Shown here piece after piece: positions 40,763-50,413 of a stretch of DNA of 64,000 bases. The DNA comes from Mucilaginibacter inviolabilis (GTDB lineage Bacteria; Bacteroidota; Bacteroidia; Sphingobacteriales; Sphingobacteriaceae), in the NCBI RefSeq assembly GCF_011089895.1, contig NZ_JAANAT010000004.1, positions 186,001 through 250,000 on the forward strand. The letters run 5' to 3'. A program made the translations under genes and the position numbers. Under the pieces are notes generated by a model that saw only the letters and a list, made by a program, of their open reading frames with translations, was not told the DNA's origin and made no database searches. The stretch's first letter is position 1. Each line of letters begins with the position of its first letter.

Positions 40763-41470
40763 TTAAAAATTCGGTTTTAGTACGTATTTGTTATAGAATC
40801 TGGTAATGTGCTCTACGGCTTCTTCTGCAGTATCAACTACCCGGTACAGGTTCAAATCATCGGGGTTAATGTTATGCTGTTCGGCCAGCATTTTTTCTTC
40901 TACCCAGTTAAACAGGCCTTTCCAGTACTCTACCCCAACAAAAATAATAGGGAAACGGGCAATTTTACCGGTTTGTATCAGGGTAATAGCCTCAAACGAT
41001 TCATCCATAGTACCGAAACCTCCAGGCAGGATGATAAAGCCCTGCGAGTATTTCATGAACATTACCTTGCGGATAAAGAAGTAATCAAATTCCAGTATCT
41101 TATCCCTGTCGATGTATTTGTTATGAAATTGCTCAAACGGCAGTTCGATATTTAAGCCCACCGATTTACCGCCCGCCTCATAGGCACCCTTATTAGCTGC
41201 TTCCATAATACCCGGTCCGCCGCCCGATATTACACCATATCCGTGCTCGGTAAGCAGGCGTGCGGTATCTTCGGCCAGTTTATAGTATCTGTTATCATTA
41301 TGGGTACGTGCCGATCCGAATATGGATACGCAAGGACCTATTTTGGCCAGTTTTTCAAAACCGTCAACAAATTCGGCCATTATTTTAAATATCTGCCAGG
41401 AATCGGTCACTTTAATTTCCTGCCAGTTTTTGTTTTCAAACGCTTGTCTTATTTTTTCTTCGCCTGTCAT
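40763..41470 (-). CDS. LOG family protein (TIGR00730-type Rossmann fold)
   Basis: The 235-residue protein has CVSIFGSARTHNDN, GYGVISGGGPGIMEAANKGA and the signature PGGFGTMDESFE, the PGGxGTxxE motif of cytokinin riboside 5'-monophosphate phosphoribohydrolases. By family it would cleave N6-modified AMP or a related nucleotide monophosphate; the bacterial substrate is often unknown. It starts 23 bp after the stop of the sodium symporter, on the same strand, so the two may be co-transcribed. Confidence 0.9.
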   Translation of the reverse strand: MTGEEKIRQAFENKNWQEIKVTDSWQIFKIMAEFVDGFEKLAKIGPCVSIFGSARTHNDNRYYKLAEDTARLLTEHGYGVISGGGPGIMEAANKGAYEAGGKSVGLNIELPFEQFHNKYIDRDKILEFDYFFIRKVMFMKYSQGFIILPGGFGTMDESFEAITLIQTGKIARFPIIFVGVEYWKGLFNWVEEKMLAEQHNINPDDLNLYRVVDTAEEAVEHITRFYNKYVLKPNF

Positions 41471-41493
41471 TATCTTATTCTGATTGTAATTAA

Positions 41494-42978
41494 CTATAAC
41501 GTTGCCATTTTGGTTTTTGATGTAGAGGTAAGCAGCAACCCCACAAAAGTAATTAATCCGTTTACAATGATCAGCTCATTGCTAAAAACATAACCGCCTA
41601 ATAATTTGGCCGATTCGGTGCTTAAAAAGTAACATACCGCCGGTGATATTAAACAAATAAAAGGCACCAGCTTATCGCGTACCTGCCGGTTGCTCACAAA
41701 CAGGCCAAAAGAATAAAGGCCTAGTAGCGGCCCATAGGTATAAGAAGCTACCGCGAATATGGCGCTTACCACGGCATCATTATTAATAGCATTAAATATT
41801 ACAATGGTTAAAAACATCAATCCCGAAAAGGCGATGTGAACGCCATGCCTGATGCCTACCATCTTTTTGCTGTTGAGATCGCCTTTTTTATTGAAGTTTA
41901 AAAAATCAACACAGAATGAGGTGGTGAGGGCTGTAAGGGCTGAATCGGTAGTAGCAAAGGTGGCGGCGGTTAGGCCCAGCATAAATACCATGGCCGGTAC
42001 TATGCCCAGGTATTTAAGCGCGATGGTTGGGTATAGGTAGTCGGTTTTATCTACATGGATGCCGTATTTGCTGGCATATAACCAAAGCAAAGCACCCACA
42101 CTTAAAAAGAAGATATTGATCACCACAAACACGCTGGTAAAACTGAACATGTTTTTCTGCGCCTCTTTGATATTTTTAAGGCTCAGGTTCTTTTGCATCA
42201 AATCCTGGTCAAGCCCAGTCATGCCCACGGTAATGAACAAACCACCCAGGAAAGCTTTAGTAAAATGGAGCTTACTGCTCAGAAAATCATTAAAGAAAAA
42301 TATCTTGGAATAGCTGCTATCCTTGATGGCGTTGGCAGCTTCAAATATATTCATGTGCAGGCTTTGGCAAATAAAATATATCGACAGGAATACCGACAGC
42401 ACCAGGAAAAAAGTTTGCAAGCTATCGGTAATAATGATGGTTTTTAAGCCCCCTTTAAAGGTGTATGACCAGATGAGGAGCAAACAAATCAGTACCGTGA
42501 CAGCGAAAGGAATATGGTAACTATCGAAAATAAACTTTTGCAATACAATAACCACCAGGTAAAGCCTGAATGCGGAGCCAATAACCCGGCTAATGAGGAA
42601 TATGCCCGCCGCGGTTTTATAGCTCCAGGTACCCAGTGCGCCTTCTATATAACTATAAATAGAGGTAAGCTTAAGCCGGTAGTACAACGGCAGTAGAACG
42701 GTAGCAATGATGATAAAGCCGGCAGCGTTGCCCAATACAAACTGGAAGTAAGAGAATTGATCGCCGGAAGGGGCGCCAACTTTGCCTGGTACCGATATAA
42801 AGGTAACACCACTTAGTGCCGTACCGATCATCCCGAATGCTACCAGGTACCATTTAGAATTGCGGTTGGCTACAAAAAAAGTATCATTATCCGATGATTT
42901 TTTAGAGGTGAGCCACGATATAACCAGGAGCACCAAAAAGTAACCGATAATAAAAGAAAGCAGTATTCCGGGCGACAT
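41494..42978 (-). CDS. Sodium:solute symporter (SSS family)
   Basis: The 494-residue protein has about 13 transmembrane helices. SKWYLVAFGMIGTALSGVTF, in helix 1, carries the family GxxxSG-type break. Other SSS features are LLPLYYRLKLTSIYSYIEGA and LTAATFATTDSALTALTTSF in the sodium-site helix. It imports a small solute with Na+, but the substrate cannot be predicted. It is followed by the LOG gene on the same strand. Confidence 0.9.
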   Translation of the reverse strand: MSPGILLSFIIGYFLVLLVISWLTSKKSSDNDTFFVANRNSKWYLVAFGMIGTALSGVTFISVPGKVGAPSGDQFSYFQFVLGNAAGFIIIATVLLPLYYRLKLTSIYSYIEGALGTWSYKTAAGIFLISRVIGSAFRLYLVVIVLQKFIFDSYHIPFAVTVLICLLLIWSYTFKGGLKTIIITDSLQTFFLVLSVFLSIYFICQSLHMNIFEAANAIKDSSYSKIFFFNDFLSSKLHFTKAFLGGLFITVGMTGLDQDLMQKNLSLKNIKEAQKNMFSFTSVFVVINIFFLSVGALLWLYASKYGIHVDKTDYLYPTIALKYLGIVPAMVFMLGLTAATFATTDSALTALTTSFCVDFLNFNKKGDLNSKKMVGIRHGVHIAFSGLMFLTIVIFNAINNDAVVSAIFAVASYTYGPLLGLYSFGLFVSNRQVRDKLVPFICLISPAVCYFLSTESAKLLGGYVFSNELIIVNGLITFVGLLLTSTSKTKMATL

Positions 42979-43175
42979 ATGTTTTAATTAGTCCGGATAC
43001 CGAGTGTTGAGGATTCCGGAAGTTCAATAGTTTGATTATTCCGAAAGTCGGAAACTTTTTTTACAAAAGGTAATTATTGACCCGGGTTTATTATTTTATT
43101 AGAGAGGTGAATGAAAAGCACTAGGCTGTAGGTTTAAATCAGTCGTTTTTTTGAATATGAGAATCACAGGTAACA

Positions 43176-44489
43176 TTATTTACCCGCCGTACTAAAATCA
43201 ACAAGATAAGGTTTCAGCGGGATGCCATCCTTGTTCCTGAATCCGGGGCCAATCAATATCTGATAATGCTGCCCAGGTTTTAATTCGACTATAAGAGTGA
43301 TCGACCTGCCGTCTTCTGAAAAACCCTTAAATTCTTTAATTTTAAGCAAGTTGCTTTTGCCTAAGGGGCCAAATTCAAAATTGCGGTAGTGTTTGTTCAT
43401 CTCTTCAGAGAAAAGCAGCGTTATTTGTGTGCTCGCAGTATCAATGTTTGTGGTGTTGTTTTTAAACTCTTTAATGCCGGTTACTGTAGGCCGGTGCTTT
43501 TCATATTCACTTTTGAGTGCTTGAACCGGTTTAGCCAGATAGCCCGACTCATCTACAAAGCGGCTCAATGCCGGCTCATCATTATAATCCAGCTCAATCA
43601 TATCCTTGATGGCCTGCTTTTTATCTTTTGCCTTGTTGTAATATTTTTCACAGATGGCATAACCCACATAATAGCCCAGGTCGCGTACGCCAAACTCATT
43701 CTGCGCATCGCTATATAACCAAAAGCTGTAAGCTGGATTAAACAGTTGTTGGGAAAATACCTCTCTTATCCTTTCATAATGATCTTTGGCATAATATAGG
43801 GCAGGCAGGGTAGTAGCCTGCTCAGTCGCTTTCACGGCCACAAACTCCGCCACGCCTTCCAATACACATTGTGCTAATAAATAATTACCCTCGGTTGTTT
43901 TTTGCTGCGTGTGCACATATTCATGTATGTTGGTAAAAACTAAAAGATCAATAGGGTAGGTTTTTGCAGGAGTTTTTGTGTCGCTCTGATTTTTAGAAAA
44001 TTCCTGTTTTACCGTATTTTTATCGGTTAGGGCTATTTCGCTGCCAATGAGGATCATATTGCCTTGCGTTGTTCCGCCAGTTCTGAAAGCGCCTATAGTA
44101 AAATAGATCTGTGCCGGTTTTAAATCAGGATAAAGCTTTTTGAGTTTTATTACGTTGACAGCTATTTCATTTGAAAAATCTCTTGCCTTTAGTGTATTTG
44201 CCCGGATAGAATTCCAAAACAACGGGTATTGGTTAATGGCATCGATATATGATTTTGGGGTGTATTGCCTGGCCTTCATAATAGCTTTTAAGCCCGGCGT
44301 ACCCTTTTCAATAAAAAGCTGATTGAGGTAAGCATACTGTTGTGCGCTGTCTTTAGTAGTAACAATTTGATCATAAGCTGTCCAGAAGTTATCGATATCC
44401 GAAGTGATAAAGTTTGGATCGGTTTTCTGGGCAAATGCCATTTGAAAAATAAACAGGCAAAAAACAAGAGAGGTAATAAGGTGCTTCAT
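43176..44489 (-). CDS. Secreted HExxH putative metalloprotease (DUF2268-like)
   Basis: From Met at 44489 the 437-residue protein has a signal peptide ending MAFAQ. The zinc motif is IHEYVHTQQ (His189, Glu190, His193), with a candidate third ligand in CVLEGVAEFVA (Glu211 or Glu215). This gluzincin-like arrangement resembles DUF2268 peptidases. The C-terminal 100 residues (ITLLFSEEMNKHYRNFEFGP) look like a bacterial Ig-like domain. It is probably periplasmic or surface-exposed; the substrate is unknown. Confidence 0.72.
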   Translation of the reverse strand: MKHLITSLVFCLFIFQMAFAQKTDPNFITSDIDNFWTAYDQIVTTKDSAQQYAYLNQLFIEKGTPGLKAIMKARQYTPKSYIDAINQYPLFWNSIRANTLKARDFSNEIAVNVIKLKKLYPDLKPAQIYFTIGAFRTGGTTQGNMILIGSEIALTDKNTVKQEFSKNQSDTKTPAKTYPIDLLVFTNIHEYVHTQQKTTEGNYLLAQCVLEGVAEFVAVKATEQATTLPALYYAKDHYERIREVFSQQLFNPAYSFWLYSDAQNEFGVRDLGYYVGYAICEKYYNKAKDKKQAIKDMIELDYNDEPALSRFVDESGYLAKPVQALKSEYEKHRPTVTGIKEFKNNTTNIDTASTQITLLFSEEMNKHYRNFEFGPLGKSNLLKIKEFKGFSEDGRSITLIVELKPGQHYQILIGPGFRNKDGIPLKPYLVDFSTAGK

Positions 44490-44688
44490 ATAAATAAAAG
44501 ACACCTGAAAAAGTATTGTGTGACAACAATATTGACTAAAGTTATCATACTGTTAAATAAGGGGTTAATAATTTGGTTAATAAACGGGTTAACGATTTTT
44601 TTATAGGGTTTAATCATTATTTAAGCATGGGTTCGCCTTATTATTGTTATCAATAATAACCAATTATTAAACCTTAATACCGAAATCT

Positions 44689-46122
44689 ATGAATGTACAA
44701 AAAACTTTCTTTTTTGTGATCTGGGGCGCGTGCGCCACTTTGCTGAGTTGTAGTAAAGCCAGGACTATCCCTCCGGATACTGCTAATACCGATGCCATGG
44801 GTAAACAACAGCAGATCAACGTAGCCAAGCTGTCCAACTCCAACGATGCCATTGCCGATCTGGCTTATTCGGCTTTTGACACAGCCTGTTTTAACCCCAA
44901 TACAAATCTATATTACAGCACCACTAACAAGGATGGTATAGCTGCTATATGGACGCAGGCTATTTACTGGGATATGGCCATGGATGTGTATAACCGCACC
45001 CATAAACCAGCGCAACTAGCCCGTGTAAACGCCATGTACCAGGGTGGCTTTAACCAGTACGATGGCTATAACTGGAACAATACCACCACCTGGTTTATCT
45101 ACGATGATATGATGTGGTGGGTAATGGCTCTGGCCCGCGCTCACCAGCTCACCGGTAACGCGGCTTACCTGCAAAATGCCAAGGCTGGTTTCGACCGGGT
45201 TTGGGCGGGCTCTTATGATCCGGTTGATGGCGGCATGTTTTGGGATTTTAACCATAGTGGTAAAAACTCCTGTATCAACTTTCCAACCGTTATAGGAGCT
45301 ATGCGCCTGTACAATATCACCCATGACCAGGCCTATTTAACCAAAGCGCAATCCATTTATACCTGGGCTAAAACCAATCTTACAGATGCCGGCACTGGTG
45401 AGGTTTATGATAATAAGATAGGCAGCAACCCTCCGGGCGGACAGGCTTATACGTACAACGCCGGTACCGCCATTGGCGCTGCTTATTTACTTTATAAACA
45501 ATCGCATGATGCCGCTTACCTGGCCGATGCTAAAAGATATGCTGATTATGTTAAAAATAACCTGTGTACCGATGGCATACTGCCTGCCGAAGGCGATTTT
45601 AACGAACAGGGTGTGATGAAAGCCATATTTGCCGATTACATGATGCAATTGGTTAACGAAGGAGGCCAAACCCAGTACCTGGACTGGATCAAACAAAACT
45701 TAACCACTGGCTGGCTCAACCGCGACAGGGCCCGCAACCTTACTTATCGAAATTATGCCGTGACTTGTCCGACTGGCTACATCCAATCGTACGAGGCCAG
45801 CAGCCTGGTTACCTTTTTGCAGTTGTTCCCCAAAAATGTTTGCCTGTTTCCGCCGGGAGTAACTTTTTATGCCAATACCATGTACGGTGGCGCCGCTACC
45901 AAGCCAATTCCTAAAGGGAACTACACTTTAGCACAGCTACAGCAGTATGGTTTTGTGGATAACTGGGCATCTTCGGTAAGCATACCCGAGGGTTGGACGG
46001 TAACCATGTACAGCGATGACAACTTCCAAGGTACCTCCTGGCAGCTTAATGCCGATACCCCGCATTTTCCTAACCTTACGCCAACGGCCAATGACGTGGT
46101 GTCGTCTGTTAAAATACAATAA
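44689..46122 (+). CDS. GH76 family glycoside hydrolase lipoprotein with crystallin-like C-terminal domain
   Basis: The 477-residue protein has a lipoprotein signal (ATLLSC). The catalytic (alpha/alpha)6 domain spans about 50-380, with the GH76 Asp pair at 139-140 in WFIYDDMMWW, and FDRVWAGSYDPVDGGMFWDF. The family is endo-alpha-1,6-mannanase. The C-terminal 90 residues carry VTFYANTMYGGAATKPIPKG and VTMYSDDNFQGTSWQL, a beta/gamma-crystallin-like pattern that may bind calcium or glycan. It probably acts on alpha-mannan at the cell surface. Confidence 0.87.
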   Translation: MNVQKTFFFVIWGACATLLSCSKARTIPPDTANTDAMGKQQQINVAKLSNSNDAIADLAYSAFDTACFNPNTNLYYSTTNKDGIAAIWTQAIYWDMAMDVYNRTHKPAQLARVNAMYQGGFNQYDGYNWNNTTTWFIYDDMMWWVMALARAHQLTGNAAYLQNAKAGFDRVWAGSYDPVDGGMFWDFNHSGKNSCINFPTVIGAMRLYNITHDQAYLTKAQSIYTWAKTNLTDAGTGEVYDNKIGSNPPGGQAYTYNAGTAIGAAYLLYKQSHDAAYLADAKRYADYVKNNLCTDGILPAEGDFNEQGVMKAIFADYMMQLVNEGGQTQYLDWIKQNLTTGWLNRDRARNLTYRNYAVTCPTGYIQSYEASSLVTFLQLFPKNVCLFPPGVTFYANTMYGGAATKPIPKGNYTLAQLQQYGFVDNWASSVSIPEGWTVTMYSDDNFQGTSWQLNADTPHFPNLTPTANDVVSSVKIQ

Positions 46123-46145
46123 CCTTTACTTTATTCATGCTCATG

Positions 46146-46174
46146 AGCCCCCGTTGTACAACGGAGGCTTTTTT
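46146..46174 (+). terminator. Terminator hairpin of the GH76 gene
   Basis: AGCCCCCGTTGT and ACAACGGAGGCT form a stem followed by TTTTTTAG. Confidence 0.85.
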
Positions 46175-46232
46175 AGTTTGGTAAAGGTTTCCGGCTCATG
46201 GCAGGCGATGTCGGGGTGAGTCGAATGCTGTA

Positions 46233-46997
46233 TTACTTACAACTGTATTTCATATCCAGCAAGTAGCCGAATTCATGTTTGTCAGTAGTTGTAAATTTAA
46301 CAATATTGCCTTTGGCATCTTTGTCATAGGTATAATTCTCATAGAAGCCATTGCTATCGGAGCTTTTTAAGGGTAAATTTTTGGAGGCTTTACCAAAATA
46401 GGCTTTTAGCGCTTTGTTATAGTGCTGTGGTAACCAATTGACCAGTTGTTCATCGATAAAGTTATTTTGCGCCGCGTCAGTAGTATACTGAATGGTAGCT
46501 GTATGATTATAGTCGGGGTTTTTATCGGTATAAGCATCGGATGTAAGGTTGCCATTGGTATAGGTATATTTTGAAGACGAGCCATCGCTTGAAATCTCCT
46601 GAATTAAATAGCCATCGGTATTATAGGTATAATTTGTTTCCTTGCGACTATTAGCATAAACTGCCTTTATAATTCTGCCGCCATTATCTAATTTATAGGT
46701 AATGATGGCCCCATTGTTTCTTTTTACGGTTATCTGATCATTTGCATAAGTATATTGATCTGCATAGGAGTCATTGGCAGATTCCCATTTTAAAATACTT
46801 ACCCTTCCTTTATCGTCATAAGTATAGGTGGTTTTGCCAACTTGTCCTGCGCCCGTACGTTTAGCCGTATAGGTGCCTTCGGTTAATAAGCAGCTATTTG
46901 CGGTTTTATCGGGTTGTTTGGTATTGTCGTTTTTGTCTTTTTTGCAGGAAGACATGATCAGTAATGAAACTGAAAACAGTAATAAGGTTTTTTTCAT
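46233..46997 (-). CDS. YD-repeat-like lipoprotein of unknown function
   Basis: The 254-residue protein has a lipoprotein signal (LLIMSSCKKD). The mature part consists of short tyrosine-rich strand repeats: TTYTYDDKGRVSILKW, DQYTYANDQITVKR, TNYTYNTDGYLIQEIS and SKYTYTNGNLTSDA, resembling RHS/YD repeats and the DUF4595 group. It is probably a surface beta-structure. It is convergent with the GH76 gene and shows no clear operon partner. Confidence 0.72.
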   Translation of the reverse strand: MKKTLLLFSVSLLIMSSCKKDKNDNTKQPDKTANSCLLTEGTYTAKRTGAGQVGKTTYTYDDKGRVSILKWESANDSYADQYTYANDQITVKRNNGAIITYKLDNGGRIIKAVYANSRKETNYTYNTDGYLIQEISSDGSSSKYTYTNGNLTSDAYTDKNPDYNHTATIQYTTDAAQNNFIDEQLVNWLPQHYNKALKAYFGKASKNLPLKSSDSNGFYENYTYDKDAKGNIVKFTTTDKHEFGYLLDMKYSCK

Positions 46998-47010
46998 TTT
47001 GTTTTTAGAT

Positions 47011-47050
47011 TGATAACCGTGTTGCTCAGAGTCAGGAAAGCAACACGGTT
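47011..47050 (-). terminator. Terminator hairpin of the DMT gene
   Basis: ATAACCGTGTTGCT and AGCAACACGGTTAT form a perfect 14-bp stem 3' of the DMT transporter gene on the minus strand. Confidence 0.8.
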
Positions 47051-47091
47051 ATGCAGGTGTATTTATTTGTTTTTCTATAGATAGTGATTAA

Positions 47092-47988
47092 TTACTTTGC
47101 GAACTTTTTTGAACCGGCAACACACAGAATTACGCCGATGGTAACAGCTACCATGCCTATGCTTACTTTTTCGTGCAATAAGGAAGCTGCCAGGGCCAGG
47201 CCGAAAAAGGGCTGCAGTAGTTGTAACTGACCCACGGCAGCAATGCCTCCCTGGGCTAATCCCCGGTACCAGAATACAAAACCAATGAGCATACTGAATA
47301 CCGAAACATAAGCCAGACCCACCCATGCAGATGTTCCAACTTCTGAAAATGATGGCGGAAGCAGGAAGAATAGGATAGGTATCATAAAAGGTAACGATAG
47401 CACCAGTGCCCAGGAAATCACCTGCCAGCCACCCAGTGTTTTGGAAAGTTTTGCGCCTTCGGCATAGCCCAATCCACATAAAATAATAGACAGTAACATC
47501 AGGATATCTCCAATGGGCGACGCAGACAGTCCCTGCACTACGGCAAAGCCTATAACAAATAAGCTCCCCAGTATCGAGAATATCCAGAATGCCCGCTTAG
47601 GGCGTTCGCCGCCGCGTATAACACCGAATATGGCTGTGGTAAGCGGTAGCATCCCCAGGAACACAATAGAATGTGCCGAGGTAATGTGCTGTAGGGCCAG
47701 GGCTGATAGTAGCGGAAAGCCAATAACACAACCTGCAGCCACAATAGCCAAAGAAAAAATATGCTCTCTTGCCGGGCGCTTCTCCCTAAAGAGCAACAGA
47801 ACGCAAAGGGCTAGTAAACCCGCGATGGTTGCACGGGCAACGGTTAAAAATAGGGGATTAAAACCCTGTACTGCGGCGCGTGTGGCAGGCATCGAACCGC
47901 TGAATATCAATATGCCGATGAACCCATTGATCCAACCACTGTTACTGTTTGCTACTAATTTATGGGGAATTGCTTTACTGCTGATCAT
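47092..47988 (-). CDS. DMT superfamily (EamA) transporter
   Basis: The 298-residue protein has ten transmembrane helices in two EamA halves: NGFIGILIFSGSMPATRAAV, LTVARATIAGLLALCVLLLF, then ILMLLSIILCGLGYAEGAKL and AVGQLQLLQPFFGLALAASL. It probably exports an amino acid or other metabolite. It is divergent from a MocR regulator 100 bp away, a common pairing in which the regulator controls the exporter. Confidence 0.88.
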   Translation of the reverse strand: MISSKAIPHKLVANSNSGWINGFIGILIFSGSMPATRAAVQGFNPLFLTVARATIAGLLALCVLLLFREKRPAREHIFSLAIVAAGCVIGFPLLSALALQHITSAHSIVFLGMLPLTTAIFGVIRGGERPKRAFWIFSILGSLFVIGFAVVQGLSASPIGDILMLLSIILCGLGYAEGAKLSKTLGGWQVISWALVLSLPFMIPILFFLLPPSFSEVGTSAWVGLAYVSVFSMLIGFVFWYRGLAQGGIAAVGQLQLLQPFFGLALAASLLHEKVSIGMVAVTIGVILCVAGSKKFAK

Positions 47989-48088
47989 GGTATGATGGTT
48001 AATTATTATTGGGCAAAAATAAATAAGGGATAATAAAGGTTACAGACTCAGTTTTGTGTATTTTGATGGATACAGTTATATTTGTAAC

Positions 48089-49501
48089 ATGAGCAAGGAT
48101 TTTCTTTACAATGAAATTGCAAATGGAATTGTTATCCAGATTACCGGAGGGGTTTTGCAGCCTGGCGACAAGTTGCCTTCGGTACGGATGCTATGTAAAG
48201 AGCATGGCATCAGCATGAATACAGCCAAAAGGGTGTTCCTGGAACTGGAAGCGCAATCATTGATCGACTCCAAACCGCAGTCGGGGTATTTTGTGAGCAG
48301 GTTACCGTATCAGAAGCTTCCGCTGCCCGAAGTAAGTCGGCCCTCATCCTTAGCTAACAGTAATGAGCCCAATGAGTTAATTAGTAAAGTATATGGCAAT
48401 ATGGGGAATAGCCGGCTCACACTTTTTTCTATCAGTGCGCCCTCCGGCGATTTGTTACCCCTGGCCAAACTGAAAAAGGAAATAGTGCATGCCACACGCG
48501 AACTCCGGGAAGGCGGTACCGCCTATGAGCCTTTACAGGGCAATGTAAAGTTGCGAAGAATGATTGCCGTGCGTTCTTTAGCCTGGGGAGGGAATTTACA
48601 TGAAAACGATCTGGTGACTACCGGCGGCGCCATGAACGCCGTTGCGCTTTGTTTAATGGCCCTGGTAAAACCGGGTGACACGGTAGCTGTGGAAAGCCCT
48701 TGTTATCCTGGCATTCTGCAGCTGGCTATAAGCCTCGGCTGTAAAATACTGGAACTGCCAACACACCCGGTTACCGGCCTGGAGATAGAGGCCTTAAAAG
48801 AAGCTATTCCCAGGATTGATATTTGTTTGCTGGTTCCAAACTTCAACACACCGCTGGGCAGCTGTATGCCCGACGAACATAAAAAAGAAGTGGTTGAGCT
48901 TTTGTCTGCCCATAACATTCCGCTGATTGAAGATGATATTTATGGCGACCTGTATTTTGGTACACAACGCCCAAAATGCTGCAAAGCATTTGACAAAGAA
49001 GGTAATGTTTTATGGTGCGGCTCGGTATCCAAAACTTTAGCGCCGGGTTATCGTGTGGGTTGGGTGGCGCCGGGTAAATACAAAGAGAAATTGCTCAAGC
49101 TAAAACTCATTCATTCCATATCTTCTTCGTCTATAGTACAGGAGGCGGTGGCTAATTTTGTGACCACGGGTAAATATGAAAATCATTTGCGCCAGCTTCG
49201 CCGTACGGTGGAAGACAATTATCAAAACTATCTGCGGGCTATAGCTCAATATTTTCCGGAGGGCACTAAAACCAGCAGACCCCTGGGCGGGCTTTCGCTT
49301 TGGGTTGAATTTGACAAGGGAATTGATACCGCGAAGCTATATGATTTGGCTATTAAACAAGGTATCTGCATTGCTCCGGGGCGGATGTTTACCTTGCAGG
49401 ATCAATTCGAAAACTGTATGCGACTCTGCATCGGCTTACGCTGGACAGACGAACTGAAATTTAAATTAAAACAATTAGGTAATCTGGCCAGGATGATTTA
49501 A
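48089..49501 (+). CDS. MocR-type GntR/aminotransferase fusion regulator
   Basis: From the ATG at 48089 the protein has about 470 residues. The N-terminal GntR wHTH (GGVLQPGDKLPSVRMLCKEH, then GISMNTAKRVFLELE) precedes a fold-type I aminotransferase domain with LVPNFNTPLGSCMPD, the PLP lysine in CGSVSKTLAPGYRVGW and a terminal GLRW. An upstream GTG (48056) is rejected. MocR proteins sense PLP or amino acids; its divergent position makes the DMT exporter its likely target. Confidence 0.92.
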   Translation: MSKDFLYNEIANGIVIQITGGVLQPGDKLPSVRMLCKEHGISMNTAKRVFLELEAQSLIDSKPQSGYFVSRLPYQKLPLPEVSRPSSLANSNEPNELISKVYGNMGNSRLTLFSISAPSGDLLPLAKLKKEIVHATRELREGGTAYEPLQGNVKLRRMIAVRSLAWGGNLHENDLVTTGGAMNAVALCLMALVKPGDTVAVESPCYPGILQLAISLGCKILELPTHPVTGLEIEALKEAIPRIDICLLVPNFNTPLGSCMPDEHKKEVVELLSAHNIPLIEDDIYGDLYFGTQRPKCCKAFDKEGNVLWCGSVSKTLAPGYRVGWVAPGKYKEKLLKLKLIHSISSSSIVQEAVANFVTTGKYENHLRQLRRTVEDNYQNYLRAIAQYFPEGTKTSRPLGGLSLWVEFDKGIDTAKLYDLAIKQGICIAPGRMFTLQDQFENCMRLCIGLRWTDELKFKLKQLGNLARMI

Positions 49502-49579
49502 TTTTTCAATAAATAATTATTGTTTATCGATAAATATTTATCTATAATTGTGTAGTTATTCTTAAAAAACAGAACAGTT

Positions 49580-50125
49580 ATGGAAGTTACTACCAAACGA
49601 ACGCTGACAGTATTACTCGTCCTTTCCTGGATAATATTTGTGGGTTTATGTATTGAGGCCGGTGGTTTTATAACAAATGCGTTTTTTGCATTGGTGAACC
49701 CGGCAGTTGTTAAACATCTTTGGCACGAGGCCGATCTGTCTGCCCTTTATCAGCACAGCATGTGGTATTTTTTTACGGAGATGTTGTTGATGAGTGTTGT
49801 CGCCGCATTGAAAGCCTGGTTGTTTTACCTCATCATCAAAATTCTGCACGATAAAAAGTTCAATTTAGCTCAGCCTTTTAACAGGGAGGTAAGGCGTTTT
49901 ATTTTTAATATAGCGTGTATCACCTTCATGATTGGACTGTTTTCCTGGTGGGGCGTTAAATATACCGGCTGGTTGATTAGACTGGGAATAACCATGCCCG
50001 ATGTACAATATTTGCGCCTGGGTGGTGCCGATGTGTGGCTGTTTATGAGTGTTACCCTTTTTGTAATCGGTCAGATATTTAAAAGAGGTGTCGAAATTCA
50101 GGCAGAAAACGATTTAACTATATAA
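49580..50125 (+). CDS. DUF2975 membrane protein
   Basis: The 181-residue protein has four transmembrane helices (LLVLSWIIFVGLCIEAGGFI, MWYFFTEMLLMSVVAALKAW, FIFNIACITFMIGLFSWWGV, ADVWLFMSVTLFVIGQIFKR). IQAENDLTI at the C-terminus is a DUF2975 hallmark. It is followed after 3 bp by a small Cro-like regulator, a pair widespread in bacteria whose role is unclear. The two are almost certainly co-transcribed. Confidence 0.87.
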   Translation: MEVTTKRTLTVLLVLSWIIFVGLCIEAGGFITNAFFALVNPAVVKHLWHEADLSALYQHSMWYFFTEMLLMSVVAALKAWLFYLIIKILHDKKFNLAQPFNREVRRFIFNIACITFMIGLFSWWGVKYTGWLIRLGITMPDVQYLRLGGADVWLFMSVTLFVIGQIFKRGVEIQAENDLTI

Positions 50126-50128
50126 GCC

Positions 50129-50335
50129 ATGCCAATCATTGTAAATTTAGATGTGATGATGGCTAAACGAAAAATGTCATTAAATGAATTGTCTGAAAAG
50201 GTTGATCTTACCCTGGCCAATCTTTCTATCTTAAAAACAGGCAAGGCCAAGGCCATTCGTTTCAGTACGCTGGAGGCCATTTGCCAGGCCTTGGACTGTC
50301 AGCCGGGCGATCTGCTGGAGTATTCGAAAGAGTAA
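50129..50335 (+). CDS. Small XRE/Cro-type helix-turn-helix regulator (YozG-like)
   Basis: The 68-residue, one-domain DNA-binding protein has MIVNLDVMMAKRKMSLNELS-like opening residues, VDLTLANLSILKTGKAKAIR as the recognition helix region, and FSTLEAICQALDCQPGDLLE at the end. This is the YozG/YdaS-like partner of DUF2975 proteins. It probably regulates its own operon, possibly tethered to or modulated by the membrane protein. Confidence 0.92.
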   Translation: MPIIVNLDVMMAKRKMSLNELSEKVDLTLANLSILKTGKAKAIRFSTLEAICQALDCQPGDLLEYSKE

Positions 50336-50358
50336 AATACTTAAAAAGTATTTTAAAG

Positions 50359-50377
50359 CCCTCTCCTTTGGAGAGGG
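50359..50377. repeat. REP-like palindrome CCCTCTCC-TTT-GGAGAGGG
   Basis: A perfect 8-bp-arm palindrome is followed by TTGGGTGAGGC. The same plan (palindrome with a TTT/AAA centre, then TTAGGGGG) occurs at 61331. It lies between the convergent HTH and VOC genes and may serve as a terminator. Confidence 0.65.
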
Positions 50378-50413
50378 TTGGGTGAGGCTCTTATGTTTAC
50401 GATAGTAAAAAAT

